A DNA stretch of 64,000 nt from Nemania diffusa (Eukaryota > Ascomycota > Sordariomycetes > Xylariales > Xylariaceae): positions 414,001-478,000 of the forward strand of contig JBBPUQ010000008.1 of the NCBI GenBank assembly GCA_038501195.1, in the 5' to 3' direction. Position 1 is the stretch's first letter, and each line of letters opens with the position of its first letter. Both the position numbers and the translations under genes were made by a program. Below are positions 35,450 to 50,947 of the stretch, piece after piece. Under the pieces are notes generated by a model that was not told where the DNA came from, did no database searches, and saw only the letters and a list, made by a program, of their open reading frames with translations.

Positions 35450-35759
35450 TGTTGAACTAATGACCTGACAAGACTTGTATATATACACCTAGGTGCGTAC
35501 AACTAAGACCTGGACCAGGACCTTTATCAGATAACTGAATAGATAAGGAATACAAGGACCCACTAGGATCTACAGGACCCACAGGTCCTACGTACACATA
35601 TATGTAAATAATCTGTGTATGACCCTTTTGGTTGTATTTTTTTTTGTAAAATATATATACGAAATTAATACAGAACTTTAGGACTTAAAAACAGACTTTA
35701 AACTTTATAAATTACTCCGAATCTTTTTGTATATATATATATAAAAAGTTCTACTAACA
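35450..35759 (+). repeat. 5' LTR, largely spared from mutation
   Basis: This 310-bp LTR begins TGTTGAACTAATGACC and ends CTACTAACA. About the first 200 bp retain near-normal C and G content (for example GACCTGGACCAGGACC), in contrast to everything around it. The partner LTR has the same length but has turned almost every such C and G into T and A. Confidence 0.85.
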
Positions 35760-37548
35760 CTGATTAGTAATTATAAAACGTAATTATAAATTAACAAAGT
35801 AAAAAAGCAGAAACTAGCTATTATTAAAAGTAACTTTTATATTTAATTTTTTTTTTTTTGTACAAAAAATAAATTATTATTTATATTAATTAGTTAAAAA
35901 TGTATCGAATTAACTATTAAATAAAAAAAACTTAACTATTGCAAAATTAAAATTAGTTTTATATAATAGTTTAGTTATTTTTGTATAAAAATTAACAAAA
36001 CTATAAATTATTTTATATATTTATTTTTTCAATTATTTTACTTACTTTATTTTTTTTATTTTATTATTTTTTATAACTATGTTAATATTTGTAACAAAAA
36101 CAACTATAATAGCTATAACTGTAACAGTTAAACAAGCTTAAAACAATAAATTAATAGCTTTATATAATAAAAATAAATTTATATATAAAAATATAGCTAA
36201 AAATAGTAGCATTTAAATAAAATTTTAAAAAAAATAAACCGATTTTAAATATTAAAATATAACTATTAACTTTAATTAATTTGTTAAATTTTTATAATTA
36301 ATAATATATTTTATAAAATATTTATAAAACTATATATAATTAAAAATTAAAAGTAAATAATTTATATAAATATTTATAATAAATTTTAATAATTAAATAA
36401 AACTGATATTAATAAATATTAATTATATATTTTAAAAAAAATTTATTACTATTGTAAAAAATAACAAAAATATTAAAATATATAAAAAATCGTTTAAAAA
36501 TAAACTTTTGTATATTATTAAAAAATATATAAATAAAAATAATAAAAACTTAAATAATAATATATTTATATAAATAATTTTAGCATTTATATTAATAAAT
36601 ATATTAAAACTTTTAGTTATATAAATAAATTATTTAATATTATAACTAGCTATATTAAAACTAATAATATTAACATATACTTTAGTACTTAGTATAAATA
36701 ATTAAATATTTATTTTTTTTATATAAATAAAAACTTAAAAACTTATATTTATTTTTAAAATTTTTACTGTATATTTTGTACTTTTATTTATATATAAAAA
36801 TCGATTGTATAAAATTCTTTTTATTTAAATTATTTATAATAGTTCAATTAAAATAGCTTAATTTATTACATTTATTAAAATATAACGATTTAACTGAAAT
36901 TATAGCAATAAATTATATAATATATTATATAACAAAGCTTAAATTTTTATTTCAATATATTGTTAATTTAAAATTATTAAAAAACAGTATTATATAATAT
37001 TTTTTTTTATATTAAAAAAAAAAGCTAAATAATATTATTTTAATTATATTAATTTAATATATAAATAAAACAAAATTTATATAATATTTAACAATTATTT
37101 TAATATAATAATTAATTATAATTAATATTAAACTAATTAAACTATTACTACTTTTGTACAAATAAAACAAAACAATTTAACAAAAATAATGTTTAAAATA
37201 TTAAAAATTATAATTAATAAACTTTAATTTATATAATGTGCTTTAAAACTTAGCTACTATAAAAAAATACTACTTTATATAACAGTTATATAAATATGCT
37301 TTAATATATTTAAATTTAAACTTGTTTTAATTAATTAAAAACTTATATATAAAGTTTTGTTTTTTAATTTATAAATAATACTATAAGTTTTTTTTAATTA
37401 AAAAGTAAATTATTATTATATAATAAATATTTATTTTATTAACAAATAATATAATATTAAATATTTAAAATAATCGTATAATTATAGCTTTAAAAAGAAT
37501 TTTTATTAAAAACTACAGCAATTATATAATAAAAATAACAGAAATAAC

Positions 37549-40500
37549 AAAAAGTGCTTTATTTGCAAAAAGTTTAGTTATTAATTTATTAATTACAACT
37601 AATAAAAAAAATCGAAAACAAAAAAGCAATATTTTGTTATATATAATACTTTAAAACAAAAAACTTTATTGTATAAAAAGTATAATATATTTGTATTAAA
37701 TTACAAAAGTAATAAAAACTTTTTATACAAAAATAAATTTAATAACGATTTAAATTTTAAAACTAGAAATAAAACGGTTTAATTTTTAATAGATTTAATA
37801 TATTTTTATTATACAATAAAAAAAAACATATATATTTAAAACTAAATATTAATATTAAACAATTTTTACTTAAATAGTTAATATAATACAAAGTATTAAA
37901 ATATTTTATAAAATATTAATATAACTAAAGTTTTAATTATTAAAAAAGCTTAAATTAAAGCTTTTATATAAAAAAACTTTTTTATATAAATAAATTAAAT
38001 TTTAAATAATATAACAATTTGATTTAGTAGTATTAAAAACTTTGAAATTATAAGTATTATAACAATTTTAATATTAATTAAACTGATTAAATTTTATATT
38101 TTAAATATACTAATTTTATTTTTACTGTTGTTATAAAATATAAATTAACTATATATTTATTTTAATAATATATAAAATATAATTATATAATAAAATAATA
38201 TAATAGTACTAATTATATAAAAATAAAAATATTTGTTTTTTAATATTAATTAATTAAAAGCTGCAAGTTATTTTATAAAATAAAAACTTTAAAAGTTATA
38301 TTGTTAATTTAGATATTTTTATATAAAAAAACTTATAAAACTATTGCAAAAAACTAAATATAATAACATTAATATTTTAATATTTCAAAAAATCAAAAAG
38401 TTTTGCTATTATTGTTAATTATATAATTAAACTTTAAAAAAATTTAAATTTTCGCTAAAAAACAAATATAATTTTAATTATAAAATTATTATTAATATTA
38501 TATAAATTAATAAACAATTGATTTTATATATAATTGATATAAATATTTTGTTTTAAGCAGTTAAATTTTTAAAATTTTTAAATATATATAATATTTAAAA
38601 CATATTATACTAATGTTAAATTTTAATATATTAAAAGCTATTTAATTATATTATATATAATTTTAATATAAATTTTTTATTTAAAAAATTTTATAATAAT
38701 ATATAACTAGTTAAAACTTTATATAAAAAAATATTTGTTAAAATATATTAAATTATTAAAAAAGTTAAACAAGCATATATATTATTTTGTTATATATTTA
38801 ATATTTTATATAAAAAAATTAGTTATTATATAAATAAAAAAATAATATTATAAATAGTTATAAAAGCTTTAAACAATATAGCTAAACTAAATAGCTTTAT
38901 ATTTATTTTATTAATTTTTAAAGCTTACTTTAAAATTAATAACGATTTATTTTTTTTGCTAAAAATTACTTAAAAAGCAAAAACTATATAAAAAGCTATA
39001 AAAATATTAAAAAATATTTATATAAAAGTTAATATTAATTAAGCTATATAAATTAAAAACAAACTAATATTATTATATAAAATATTTTTTTTACTTTTTT
39101 AAAATAAAATTATAATATAAAAAAAGCGTAAAAACTAAATAAAACTATATAAAATTTTTACAATTGAAAATTATAATATTACAGTCGATATAACAAATAA
39201 ACTAACTAAGTTTTATTATATATAAATTAAGTTATACTATTAACAGAAAACTATGTTAAACTTTTTGTACAAAAAAAATAACTTTTTGTATAACTTTTTT
39301 TAAACTGTTAAACAGTTGCAACTTTGATATAAAAATAAATCGAAAAAATTATTTATACTTATTAATAATTAATACTTTGTACTAAAAAAAGTCAACAATT
39401 ATGCTTTAGCTATATAATTAAAACAAAATAGTATAATTATTATACTTAACATACTTTTTAAATAATTAAATATAATTAAAATAAACATATTAATAACTTA
39501 AAATATATTTTAATTTATACAATATAATTTAAACTAATATAATTAAATAAAAATTTTTTAAACTAAGTTTATATAAAAAGTTAAAAACAAAATAACTAAA
39601 CTATATAAAAAGTTTAAATTAATTGTATAAAGTTATAAAAATAACAATAAAGTTTAAATTTTAATACAAATACTAATAATATAATATATAAATTAATAGT
39701 TTATTATAGCTTTAAAACTGTTGCTAATTTAAAACTATAATATATATATAAAGCTGCAAAATATTTTTTAAATATATATACAATTATATAACAAATTAAA
39801 CTAAAAAATTTATATTTATTTGCTAAAAAAACTAAAAAACAAATATTTAATAAATATTATATTTTAAATTATATAATTATTATATAAATTAACTAAATTA
39901 AAATTATACTAATATAAAATTTACTATAAATATTATTACTAAAAATTAAATATAAAAATATTTATATATAACTTATATTTATTATATATTAAAAAAAAAC
40001 TTAACAAATTTATAATTATAAAATTTTAAATAAATAATATTTTCAATATTATATTTAAAAAGTTTTTATATAAAAAAAAAACTAAGCTATTATTTTGTAT
40101 AAAATTAAAAATAAAATTAATGCTTAAATATTTTATTAAATTTAATAAAAATAAAATCTAAATAAATAAATAGGATTTTTTTTTTATTTAATAAAAACAA
40201 ATTAAACAATTATATATTATTAACTTTTATACAAAAAATTATTTTTAACAATATATTGTTTAATAAACTTAAAAAGTATATATTGTATTAATATATTAAC
40301 TAAAAACATTATATAACTTATCGATTGTTATATAAGTTCAAAAACTGTTAAAAAACAATATTAAAACATTAAATATATAAATATAATAACAAATCAATAA
40401 TATACAGCAAAAACTATATTATATATTTTTAAACTTTAATTATACAAAAATTTTTATTTTTATTAACGAAATATTTACAAACAACAAAAATTTAAGTTTT

Positions 40501-40941
40501 TAAATTAGATTTATAATTATACTAATTAATAAAAGCTATATAAAAAATACTTTTATAATTAAAAGTAATATTATTTATTAAAATTTAATTAAATATAAAC
40601 AAGTTATATATAATATATTAATAAATAAATTATATAATATAGTTAATAAATTTAATTATGCTATTACATTTAATACAACTTTTTAAAAAATTATTTATAC
40701 AATAAAATTACTAATTATACTATTAGTTATATATACCGATTTTAAATTTTTATATAAATATTTAATTAAACTAAAAACTATATAAAAAAAGCAACTTATA
40801 ATCAACATTATATTATTTTAAAAAGTATACAAAAATTACAAAATTATAAAAATATATTAAATCAATAGTAAAAATAACTTAGCAAATGTTTGTATAAAAA
40901 AAACATTTAATTAAATATTAAAAAAACTAATTAATATAAAT
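37549..40941 (+). pseudogene. Gag-pol relics of the nested copia element
   Basis: Two segments can still be recognised between stop codons. At 37555 a run Cys-Phe-Ile-Cys-Lys-Lys resembles the zinc knuckle that fungal copia elements carry at the end of Gag. At about 40795-40941 a segment with KVYKNYKIIKIY, then NSKNNLAN, matches the end of the copia RNase H domain, where Asn-Asn-x-Ala-Asp precedes a Thr-Lys stretch. The stop codons there fall where Trp or Arg codons are expected, as RIP produces. The order Gag knuckle to RNase H, with RNase H about 110 bp before the 3' LTR, supports Ty1/copia. The frame is broken many times, and no functional product is possible. Confidence 0.6.
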
Positions 40942-41053
40942 ATACTAGTTATATAAATAAAAGTATATATAAATCAATTAAACAGCAAAAGAAATAACAA
41001 AAAATTAGTTAATATTAAAACTAAAATTACTACATAAAAAAAAGAATTTTTAA

Positions 41054-41363
41054 TATTGAACTAATAATTTAACAGAACTTATATATATATATCTAAGTAT
41101 ATACAACTAAAACTTAAATTAAAACTTTTATTAAATAACTAAATAAATAAAAAATATAAAAACCTACTAAAATTTACAAAACTTATAAATTTTACACATA
41201 TATATATATAAATAACCTGTGTATAACTTTTTTAGTTATACTTCTTTTTATAAAATATACATATAAAATTAATATAAAACTTTAAAACTTAGAAACAAAC
41301 CCCAAACTTTACAAATTATTCTAAATCTTTTTATATATATATATATAAAAAGTTCTACTAATA
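41054..41363 (+). repeat. 3' LTR, heavily mutated
   Basis: The 310 bp align end to end with the 5' LTR, almost all differences being C-to-T or G-to-A. A few positions keep C here where the 5' copy has T (around CAAACCCCAAAC), so the two copies were hit independently. Confidence 0.85.
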
Positions 41364-44300
41364 ATAACTATTAATAAATTTTAAATATTAAAATTTTTAT
41401 TTATAAATAAAATATTAATAAATTAAAAATATAAATATTAAAAAAAATAATAATAAAAAATATAAAAATAAATATAAAATAAACACTAGTTCAATTTTAT
41501 TTAATTTTAGTTATAAATATAACAACTGTTATTTTTTATTTTTTTTATTATATTTATAATTAATAATTTTTTTAAATATAAAATATAATTTTTTTTATTT
41601 TTAAAAAAATTTAGTTTATTTAATAAAATATTATTATATTTAAAATTACTTTTATATTTTTAGCAAAATTAAACAATATAATAATTTTAAAAGCAAATAT
41701 ATAATATATATTTTTTAATATAAACAATATAAAATATAAAAATTAAAATTAAAAACTTTTAAATAAAACTAATATTATAACTTAATTTAACTAAAAATAT
41801 TAATTTATTTATTTCTTTTTTTTATATAAACAATTTAAGTATTTTTTAATTAATAAAAAAAAAACACTAAAGTTTAAAATAAAAATATATTTTAAATATA
41901 AAAACTTTAATTATATTTTAACTATATATTTTAAAAATATTATAAAACTAAAAATATAAAAATTTATATATTTAAAAATTTTAATATATTTTATAATAAA
42001 AACTTTTTATAATATTTTTTAAAATAAAATAATATTTTATTTAGTTTAGTTATATTATAACTTATTAATAAATAAAAATTAACTTATTAATAATTTTTTA
42101 AATATAAATAAATATTTTTTAATTATAAAAAGTTATAATTATAAAAATATAATAAATAAAGCTTTTTTTTTAGTAATTGTAAAAAATAAATATAATAATA
42201 TTAAATAAAGCAATATATTAATTTTATTTTTTTAAAGCTTTATTATTTAGTTTAACTGAATTTTTTTAAAAAATAAATATAACTTTAATAATAATTTTAA
42301 AAATAAAATATTTTATTTTTAATTATTGCTAATATAAACAGTATATTTTTATAAAAAATAAAAAAACAAAAATACTGCAATTTTTATTTATGTTTTATTA
42401 AATATTAAAAATAAAGTTTTGCTAAAAAAAAAAAATATTAAACAATTATATATAAGTTAACTTTTTAAACTATTAAAAAAAATTTATAATAAAATTAAAA
42501 AAAGTTTTTTTAATTAAAAAATATAAATAAAGTTATAATTTATTATTAATATAAGCTTTATAAATTTGTAATAAGTTTATTTTAATTTTATAAAATTTTT
42601 AAAATATTTGTTTATTTATATAAATATTAAAACTTAAATTAAAATATATTAATATATAGTTATAAAAATTAAAAAACTATAAGTTTTTTATATAAGTTAA
42701 TTTAATTAGTTTTAATTAATATTAATTATTAATATAAAATTAATTATTTTTATATAGTTTATTTAGTTTTATTAATTAATTTTTATTATTAAATATAAAC
42801 AAAAAAAAAAAAATTTAAAAATAAGTTAAAAAATAACTTTTAAACTAAATAAAATTTAAACAAATTAAAAATTAAATATTAATTTAATAAACAATTAATT
42901 AGTTATAAATATAAGTTTTATTTAATAACTTTTATTAAATATTAAAATTTCAAAACTATTTATTATTATATTTATTAATATTTTTATAAAAATTATTAAA
43001 TTTGTTATTTTTAATATTAATATTATAAAAGTATAAAAATATATTTAATATATTATAAAACTAATTAATTTTAATAAAATAAAAAATAAAACTAGCTTTT
43101 TATTAAATTTATTTTAGTTTTAAAATATAATAGCTATATTTAATATTTAATGTAGCATTTTAACTATTAAAAATAAAAAAACAAATAATAATGCTATAAC
43201 TATTTAAAAACTAATATTTAATATATTTTTTTATTATTATATAATTTTTATTGCAAATAAATTTTTATTATAAATTAAGCTATTATTAAATAAAAATGTT
43301 TTATTAAATCAAAATAATTTAAATTTAAATATATTTAATAAAACTTTAAATTTAAATAATAACTTAAATAATTTAACAAAATAAAAAATTAGTTTTAACT
43401 ATATAGTTAAATTATTAAATTATTTAAATTTAATAAATTAATATTTTTAAATTTATTTATTAATATTATAAATTTAATAAAACTAAAAGTTTTAAATTTA
43501 TTTATTTATTTTTATTTTAAATGATTTAATTATTATATATTTTAGTTTATTACTATTACTTTTATTAAAATAGTTTTTTAATTATTATATAATTATATAT
43601 TAACTATTATTTTTAAGTTTATAAAATTTATAAATTATTTTATACTTAAAAAAAAAAAAGTATAATTTTATTTAATTATAAATAATAAAAATTAAAAATA
43701 CTGCTTTTTTTTTATAAATTAAAAAGTTAAAAAATTTTATATATGTTTTTAAAATAAAGTATTTTTATTAAAAATAAAAACTTAGTTTAAAAAATTTAAT
43801 TTATATTTAAAACTTTTAGTTTTAATTTATTTAATTAAAAATATAATATATATATATTATATATATTATTATTTAAATATATTTATTATTTTAAATATAA
43901 TATTTATAAACTTTTTTATATATTAAATTAAATTACAAAAAAATATTTTATTATAATATAAATTATAATATAAAATATAAACAAAATTTTAACAATTTTA
44001 ATTAAATATATTTATTTAATAAAACATTAATAATAAAATATATAAATTTATTATAATAACAAATAATAAATTATTAAATTAAAACAGTTAATTTATATTA
44101 ATAATAAAAAAGAAATATATTAATAACTTAAATTTATAAATTAAACTTAAATTTATATTTAATTATTAAAATATAAAAAAAAATCTATTTAATATAAATA
44201 TTATATTAATTACTAATGTTTATAATTATTTATTAAATTTTAAAATTAATTATTACTTTGTTTTTAATTTTAAATATATTTATTAGTTAATATTAATATA

Positions 44301-47300
44301 TTTAAATAATAAATATATATTTGTTTTTTTAATATTTAAATTTTTATAACTATAATTTATTTAGTTATTATAAAGTTTATAAATAATAAAGTTTTTAATA
44401 ATTAAACTAATAAATATTATAATAAAACTTATTTTAAAATTTTAACTTGAATTTTGATTAATAGCTATTTTAAAAATAAATAATTTAATTATATTTATTA
44501 TATATATAAATAACATTTTTTTAATTTATAAAATTTTTAAAAAATAATAGCTTTTTATTAAAAACTATTTTTTATTTTATATAAAATAATTTATATTAAA
44601 ACTGTTTTTTAAAAAAATATTTTTAAAATATAAAAAAATTAAAGCTTTAAAAATAATATATATTATTTAAAAAGTACTAAAAGTTTTATTTATTAAATAA
44701 AAGCGTTTTTAAAACTAGTTTGTTTTTAAAAACTTTATAAATATTAAGTTTTTTTTAAAAGTTTTAAAACTTATTTAAAAATAAATTTCGAACTATTTAA
44801 AAATTACTAAACTTTTAAATTAATTAATTAAATAAATTAATTAAAAATAAAAAAATATTAAAACTTTATTTTTTAAATTATTATAAAATAAAATTTTAAT
44901 TATTATAAAAATATATAGTTATATTTTTAAAATATTTATAATAATATATTTAAATATATTAAAATTTATTATTAGTTTTTTTATTATATAAAAATAAAAA
45001 AAAGTTTATAAATTTTTAATATATAATAGTTTTTTTTTTATTAAAAGTTAATAAAATTATAAAACTTATAAAAAAAAACTATTTAAAATTATTAAATTTA
45101 TTAAACATTATTTGCAATATTTTTTATTAATATTAAGAACTTTTTTAATTATTTATATAAATTATAAACTATTAACTTTTTTTATTAACTTTTATAATTA
45201 TAAAAAAATTTATATTAAATAAATAATTAAACTAAAACTTTTTAATATATAAATTTTATATATTAAAAAAAAACAAAACAAAATTATAAATATTTTATTT
45301 TATATTATATTTTTTAATATAAAATATTAAAACATTGATTTAATATTTTAATATAGTTTTATAAATAAAAATAAAAAATAAATCTAAAAAAATAAAATAA
45401 AAAAGTATTAAAAACTTTTATAATATATTATTTAATAAAAAACTAAAAATTTAATTAATTAAATTAAAAAACAAACAGTTTTAAAAACTGTAAAATTAAA
45501 ACTTTATTTTTTATAAACTTAATTTAATAATTTTAAAAAATATATAAACTTATTATATATATTTAAAAAAAGTTAAAAAAGTTAAAACAATATTATTTAA
45601 TTTTTATAAACTTTTTTTATTTTTAATTTTAATAAAAATAATTTTAAATATTTTAATAACTTATAATATAAAAATATATATTAATTTTTTAAATATATTA
45701 TTTTAAATAAACTAAATTAACTAAAATTTAAAACTTTTATTAATAAATTTAAACAATTTAAATTAATTAAATTATATTTTAAATATAATTAAAAAAAGAT
45801 TTAAAAACTATATTTATATATAAATAAAATAACTACTGTTTTAAAAAAAACTTATAATAATAATAAATATTTTTTACTAGTTTTTATTTTTTAAAAATTA
45901 AACTAGTTTATATATTAGCTAATTATAAAAACAAATATTTGAAATTATTATTTAAACTATTTATTATATATTAAATTTAATTTATTAAAATTAAAAATAT
46001 TATTTTTATTTATTATAATATTTAAACTTTATTAAATTATAATTATAAACTTTTATAAATTTTTTTTTATTAATTAAAAAAAATAATATTTTTTAGTTAT
46101 AATTAATTATTTTAATAATTAAATTTATTATTATATAATTAAAAACTATAATATTAAAACTATTATAAATATTTTTAAATTTTAATAATTTATAACAAAA
46201 ATTATATTATTTAAACTATATATTAATTTAAAAAGTATATTTTTTTTTAAAACTTTTAATATTATAATAAAATAAATAAAGTTAAAATTAATAAATAGTT
46301 TATTAAAATTATATAAATTATATAAACTAATAAAAAAGTTTTTAAAATTAATAATATATAATATTATATTAATAAAAAAAAACTAAATTAATTATTTATT
46401 AAAAACAATTTATTATATTAACTTTTATTATATATAAAATTTAAATTATTTAATTTTTAAAATTATATATAGCTATTTATTTTAAAAAGCTTTTAAAGTT
46501 TAATATTTAAACTTTTAATTTAACTTTTTAAAAATAAATTTAAAAAATAATATTTATTAACTTTTAATTAATAAAAAAATATAGCTTTTTATATTAAACT
46601 ATTTATTTAAAATATAATTTTATTAAAAGTAAATTATTAATATTATAGTTTTAAAAAAAAACTATAAAAAATATATTTATAAAATATATATACTATATAT
46701 AATAATTAAAAATTTTATTATATTAAAACAAAAAAAAAAACTAAAACTATTTAAACTAATTTTAAAATATTAAAGCTTTTTTAAAATTAATTAATAAATT
46801 AATAAATTTATTTTTAAGCTTTAAAATATTAATAAAATATTAACTTTTAAATATATATATTATAAAAATAACTTTAAGTTTTTTATATTTTAAAAAAAAA
46901 AATTAAAATAGTTTAATAATATAAAAATATTATTTAAGCTGTTATTATAAAAACTTAAATATTAAAAATAACTAAATTGCAATATATATATATATTTATT
47001 ATATTAAATATTATAAAAACAAATAATTACTTTAAATATTAATTTTAATTTAAAAATATAATAAAGCAAAATTGTTTTTTTATTACTTTTAAATAAACAA
47101 ATATATATATATAACATTATTAATTAATAGTTTTAACTAACTATATAATTATAAATAAAAAAAAGCAAAACAAATAAAAAAAGCAAAAAGAAAAAAAATT
47201 TTATACTTTTTTATAATAGCTGTTAAATTTTAATAATTAAGTTTTTTTAATTTTAATTTAATTTTACTAACTAATTTTAATTTTTTTTTTTTATTTTATA

Positions 47301-49684
47301 TATTATTTAATTTAATTTTGCTATATTTTTATATTTTTTATTTTATATATTATTTAGTTTTTTTATACTTTTTATATTATTTTAAATTTTACTTTATAAC
47401 TAAATATTTTTAAATTTATAACAGTTTATATAAATATATTAAATAAAATAAAAAAAAAATAAAAAATTAATATTTTATATAAATAAAAAACAATAACTAA
47501 GTTTTAAATATTAATATTTAAATTTTTTAATATTTTTTTTATATTATTATTAAAATTTTTAGTTAATTTTAAAATATTTTTAAAAAATTTAAAGTTTTAT
47601 ATTTAAAAAAAAATATATAAATTTGTTTTAATTAATTATTAATAAAATTAGTTAATTAGTTTTTAATTGTAAAAAATATTTTTTTAATTAAAAAAAATAT
47701 ATATATAGTTTAAAAAATTATATAATTTTTAGCTATATGTTTATATTTTTATAAATAAATATAAAATTAAAAATATTTTAATATAATTAAAACTTTATTA
47801 TTTTTAAATTTAAAATATAATTAATTATTTTAAATAAAATATAATTTAATTTTTTTTATATTAAAATATAATTATATATTTAAATATAATTTTCAATTTT
47901 AGCTATTTTTTATAAAACTTAATAAATATTTTTTTTTAATTAATTTTATATAATAGTTTTAATAAAAGTTTTATTATATTTTTATAAACTTTTATTTTTT
48001 TTTAATAATTTTTTTTTAAATAAAACTTAATTTTTAAATAAAAACTTTATATTTTATATTATTTTAATATTATTTAATTTTTTAACTATTTATTTATTAT
48101 TAATAAAATTTATAAACTAATTATATATTTAAAAACTTAAAACTTTATTTTATTTAAACTTTTTAAATATAATAACTTTTAAAAAAATAAATAAATTTAT
48201 TTATTAAAAACTAATAGTTATAAAAAATAAAGTACTATTTAATTTAAATAGTAAATATTAAACTATAATAAAAATTATATTAAAGTTTAATTTTATAACT
48301 TTTAATATTTTTAAATATATTTAAAATTAATAAAACATTAAAATAATAAATTTTAATATATATATTTTATTTAAAATAAATATAATTATAATAAAATTTA
48401 TATATTTTTAAAAAGTTTTAAATATTAAATTAAAAAAATTTATTAATTATTTAATTAATAAAAAAAATAAAATATTTTTTTTATTTATATAAAATAACAT
48501 TAAAAAATTTATTATAATTTTATTTATTAATATTTTTTAATTTTAAACTATTTAAAAAATAAAACAAGTTTTAAACTTTAGTTTTAATAAAAATATTTTA
48601 TATTAAAACTTTATATAAAATAAACAAATTTATAAAAAAATAATAATTAAAACAGTTTTTTTATAACTTTTAATAATTTTAGTTAATATTTATTTAATTT
48701 TTATAATTAATATATTTAAAATATATATATAATATAGTTTAAAAAAAAACTTTATTTATTTAAAACTTTTAATTTTTTTAAAAATAAAATATAAAATTAA
48801 TAATATATTTTTTATTTTATTATAAAAAGTTTATTAATTTATAAAATATAACATTATTATTTTTAATTAATTTTAAATATTTATATAGTAATAATATAAT
48901 ATATAATAAAATTTTTATAAATATAACAATTTAAAATTTAATAATTAAAACATAAAAAAAATTGTTTATTTAAAAAATTTTATAACAGTAAAAATAGCTA
49001 TTATTAAATAAACTAATATTATTAAATTTATATTTTTTTTTTATTTAATTAAAGTTTTTAAAATATTTTTTAAATATAAAAAAAAATATAAATTATATAA
49101 TAATTTTATTTTTATAAAAAAACAAAAGATTTTATAAAAATAAAAAAAATTTAAATATTATAATAAAGCAGTTTTATTATTTAAAAACTTATTTAAAACT
49201 ATTAATTTTAAGTTTTATTATAATAAAATTAATAAAATATATATTTTTATTTTTATTAAAAAAACTTATAATAAATAAATTAAAATAATAATTAAAATAT
49301 TTAATTTTATATATTATATTTATTTTAAATATAAAAGTTTTAATTTAAAAATTTATTAAATTATTATTAAAAAAAATAAAATTAATATTAACTTTTTTTT
49401 TTTATATATTATATAATATTTTTTAAAAATATATTAACAAATAATTTTATTAATTAAAATATAAAACAAAAATATTTTTATATATTAATATAAAAATAAA
49501 TTTAAAAAAAAAAACTTAGTTTTTATTATAAATTATTTAAACTTTTAATTTATTTATTAATTAACTTTTAATAATTTTATAATAATTAAATAAATAATTA
49601 AAAAATTAAAATCAAATTATATTAATATAAATAAAAATTTTGTTAATATTAAATTTATATTTTTAAATTAATTTATTTTTTTAA

Positions 49685-50035
49685 AATTTAAAACTTTTAA
49701 AACTTTTAAAATTTTTAAATTTATAATTTTTAAACTTTTAAATATATTATTTTTAAGTTTTAAAACTTTTATATTTTTAAACAAGTTTTTTTTTTTAAAA
49801 TTTAAAACTTTAAAGCTTTAAATTAAAACTTTTTAAAATAAAACTATTTAATTTTATTTATTTATTATATTTAATATTAAATTTTTTTAAATAAAAATTT
49901 TTTAATTATTTAAATTTATAAAAATTTAATTTATAATTATTTAATTTAAATTTATAAAATTTAATTTTATAACTATTTAATTTATAATTTTATAATTTAT
50001 AATTTTATAATTTATAAAATTATAATTTTTAAATA
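49685..50035. repeat. Low-complexity AT tandem tracts
   Basis: Short units on the theme AAAACTTTT and then ATAATTTATAAAATT repeat irregularly near the right end of the outer element. They may be decayed minisatellites. Copy 2 does not reach this far, so they cannot be compared. Confidence 0.4.
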
Positions 50036-50947
50036 TTTTTATTTTTATTAATAAGTTATTTATAAATTTTTTTAATATTTAAATTTTAAAATAATAGTTA
50101 ATAAATTTTTTTAGTTTAAAATTATTTTTTAATTTAAAAACTTTAAATATAAAAAACAATAAATTATTAACTAATTTTTTTAAATTATTATTAAATATAT
50201 ATATATTTTAATTTTTAAATTTTTTTTTAAATTATATATTTAATTATAAGTTTTAATAATTTAATTTAATTATTATATTAATTAATATTTAATTTAAATT
50301 AATTAATTTATAAAAAAAACTAATAAAAGTTTAAATAAATATATAAAAATTAATTAATAAAATTAAATAATTTATTAAAAACAATATAAAAATTATATTT
50401 TAAATTTAATTTTTTTTTTTATATTTTAAAAATATTAAAAAATTTAATTATAATAATTTATTAAAATATATTTATTAAACTTTTTAAAATTTATTAATAT
50501 ATTTTTAAAAAATAATAAATATAATTAAATAATTAAAGTTTTAATTTATTAAAAAAAAACTTAAAAGTAATATATTATAACTTTTTATAAAAATTTAAAA
50601 TATTAAAAAACAAAACTAATAAAGTTTAAACTAAAATAATTAACTATAAAACTTTTTAATATATAAACTTATATTTTTAATAAATAGTTATTTTAAATTA
50701 TTTAATATAAATAAAAAATTATTATATATAAAATTATAAAATTTATAATAAAATTTTAATATAAAACTATAAAATTTATTTTATATAAAAAACTTTAAAA
50801 AAAATAAAACAAAAAATTACAATTAAAAAAATATATTATATATAAAAAAATATTTCGAAAAATTGCTATTGCTTAAAAATATAAAAAATATAAAAATAAA
50901 TACTTTATATAATTAATTAACAAAGTTGCTTTTTTTTATTTTTAAAT

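Larger units (their letters stand above)
35450..41363 (+). mobile_element. Nested Ty1/copia-type LTR retrotransposon, RIP-degraded
   Basis: A 5914-bp element is flanked by the 5-bp direct repeat ATAAC (35445-35449 and 41364-41368). It has two LTRs of 310 bp: 35450-35759 beginning TG and ending CA, and 41054-41363 where these have become TA and TA by transitions. The uninterrupted target is preserved in copy 2 near 62055 (CTATTTATAGC followed by TATTAATAAATTT), which proves the insertion point. A purine-rich tract lies just before the right LTR (41029-41041), so the element reads on the plus strand. Gag-pol relics are listed separately. Domain order and the RNase H relic at the extreme 3' end fit Ty1/copia. 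It is inactive: stops occur throughout. Confidence 0.85.
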
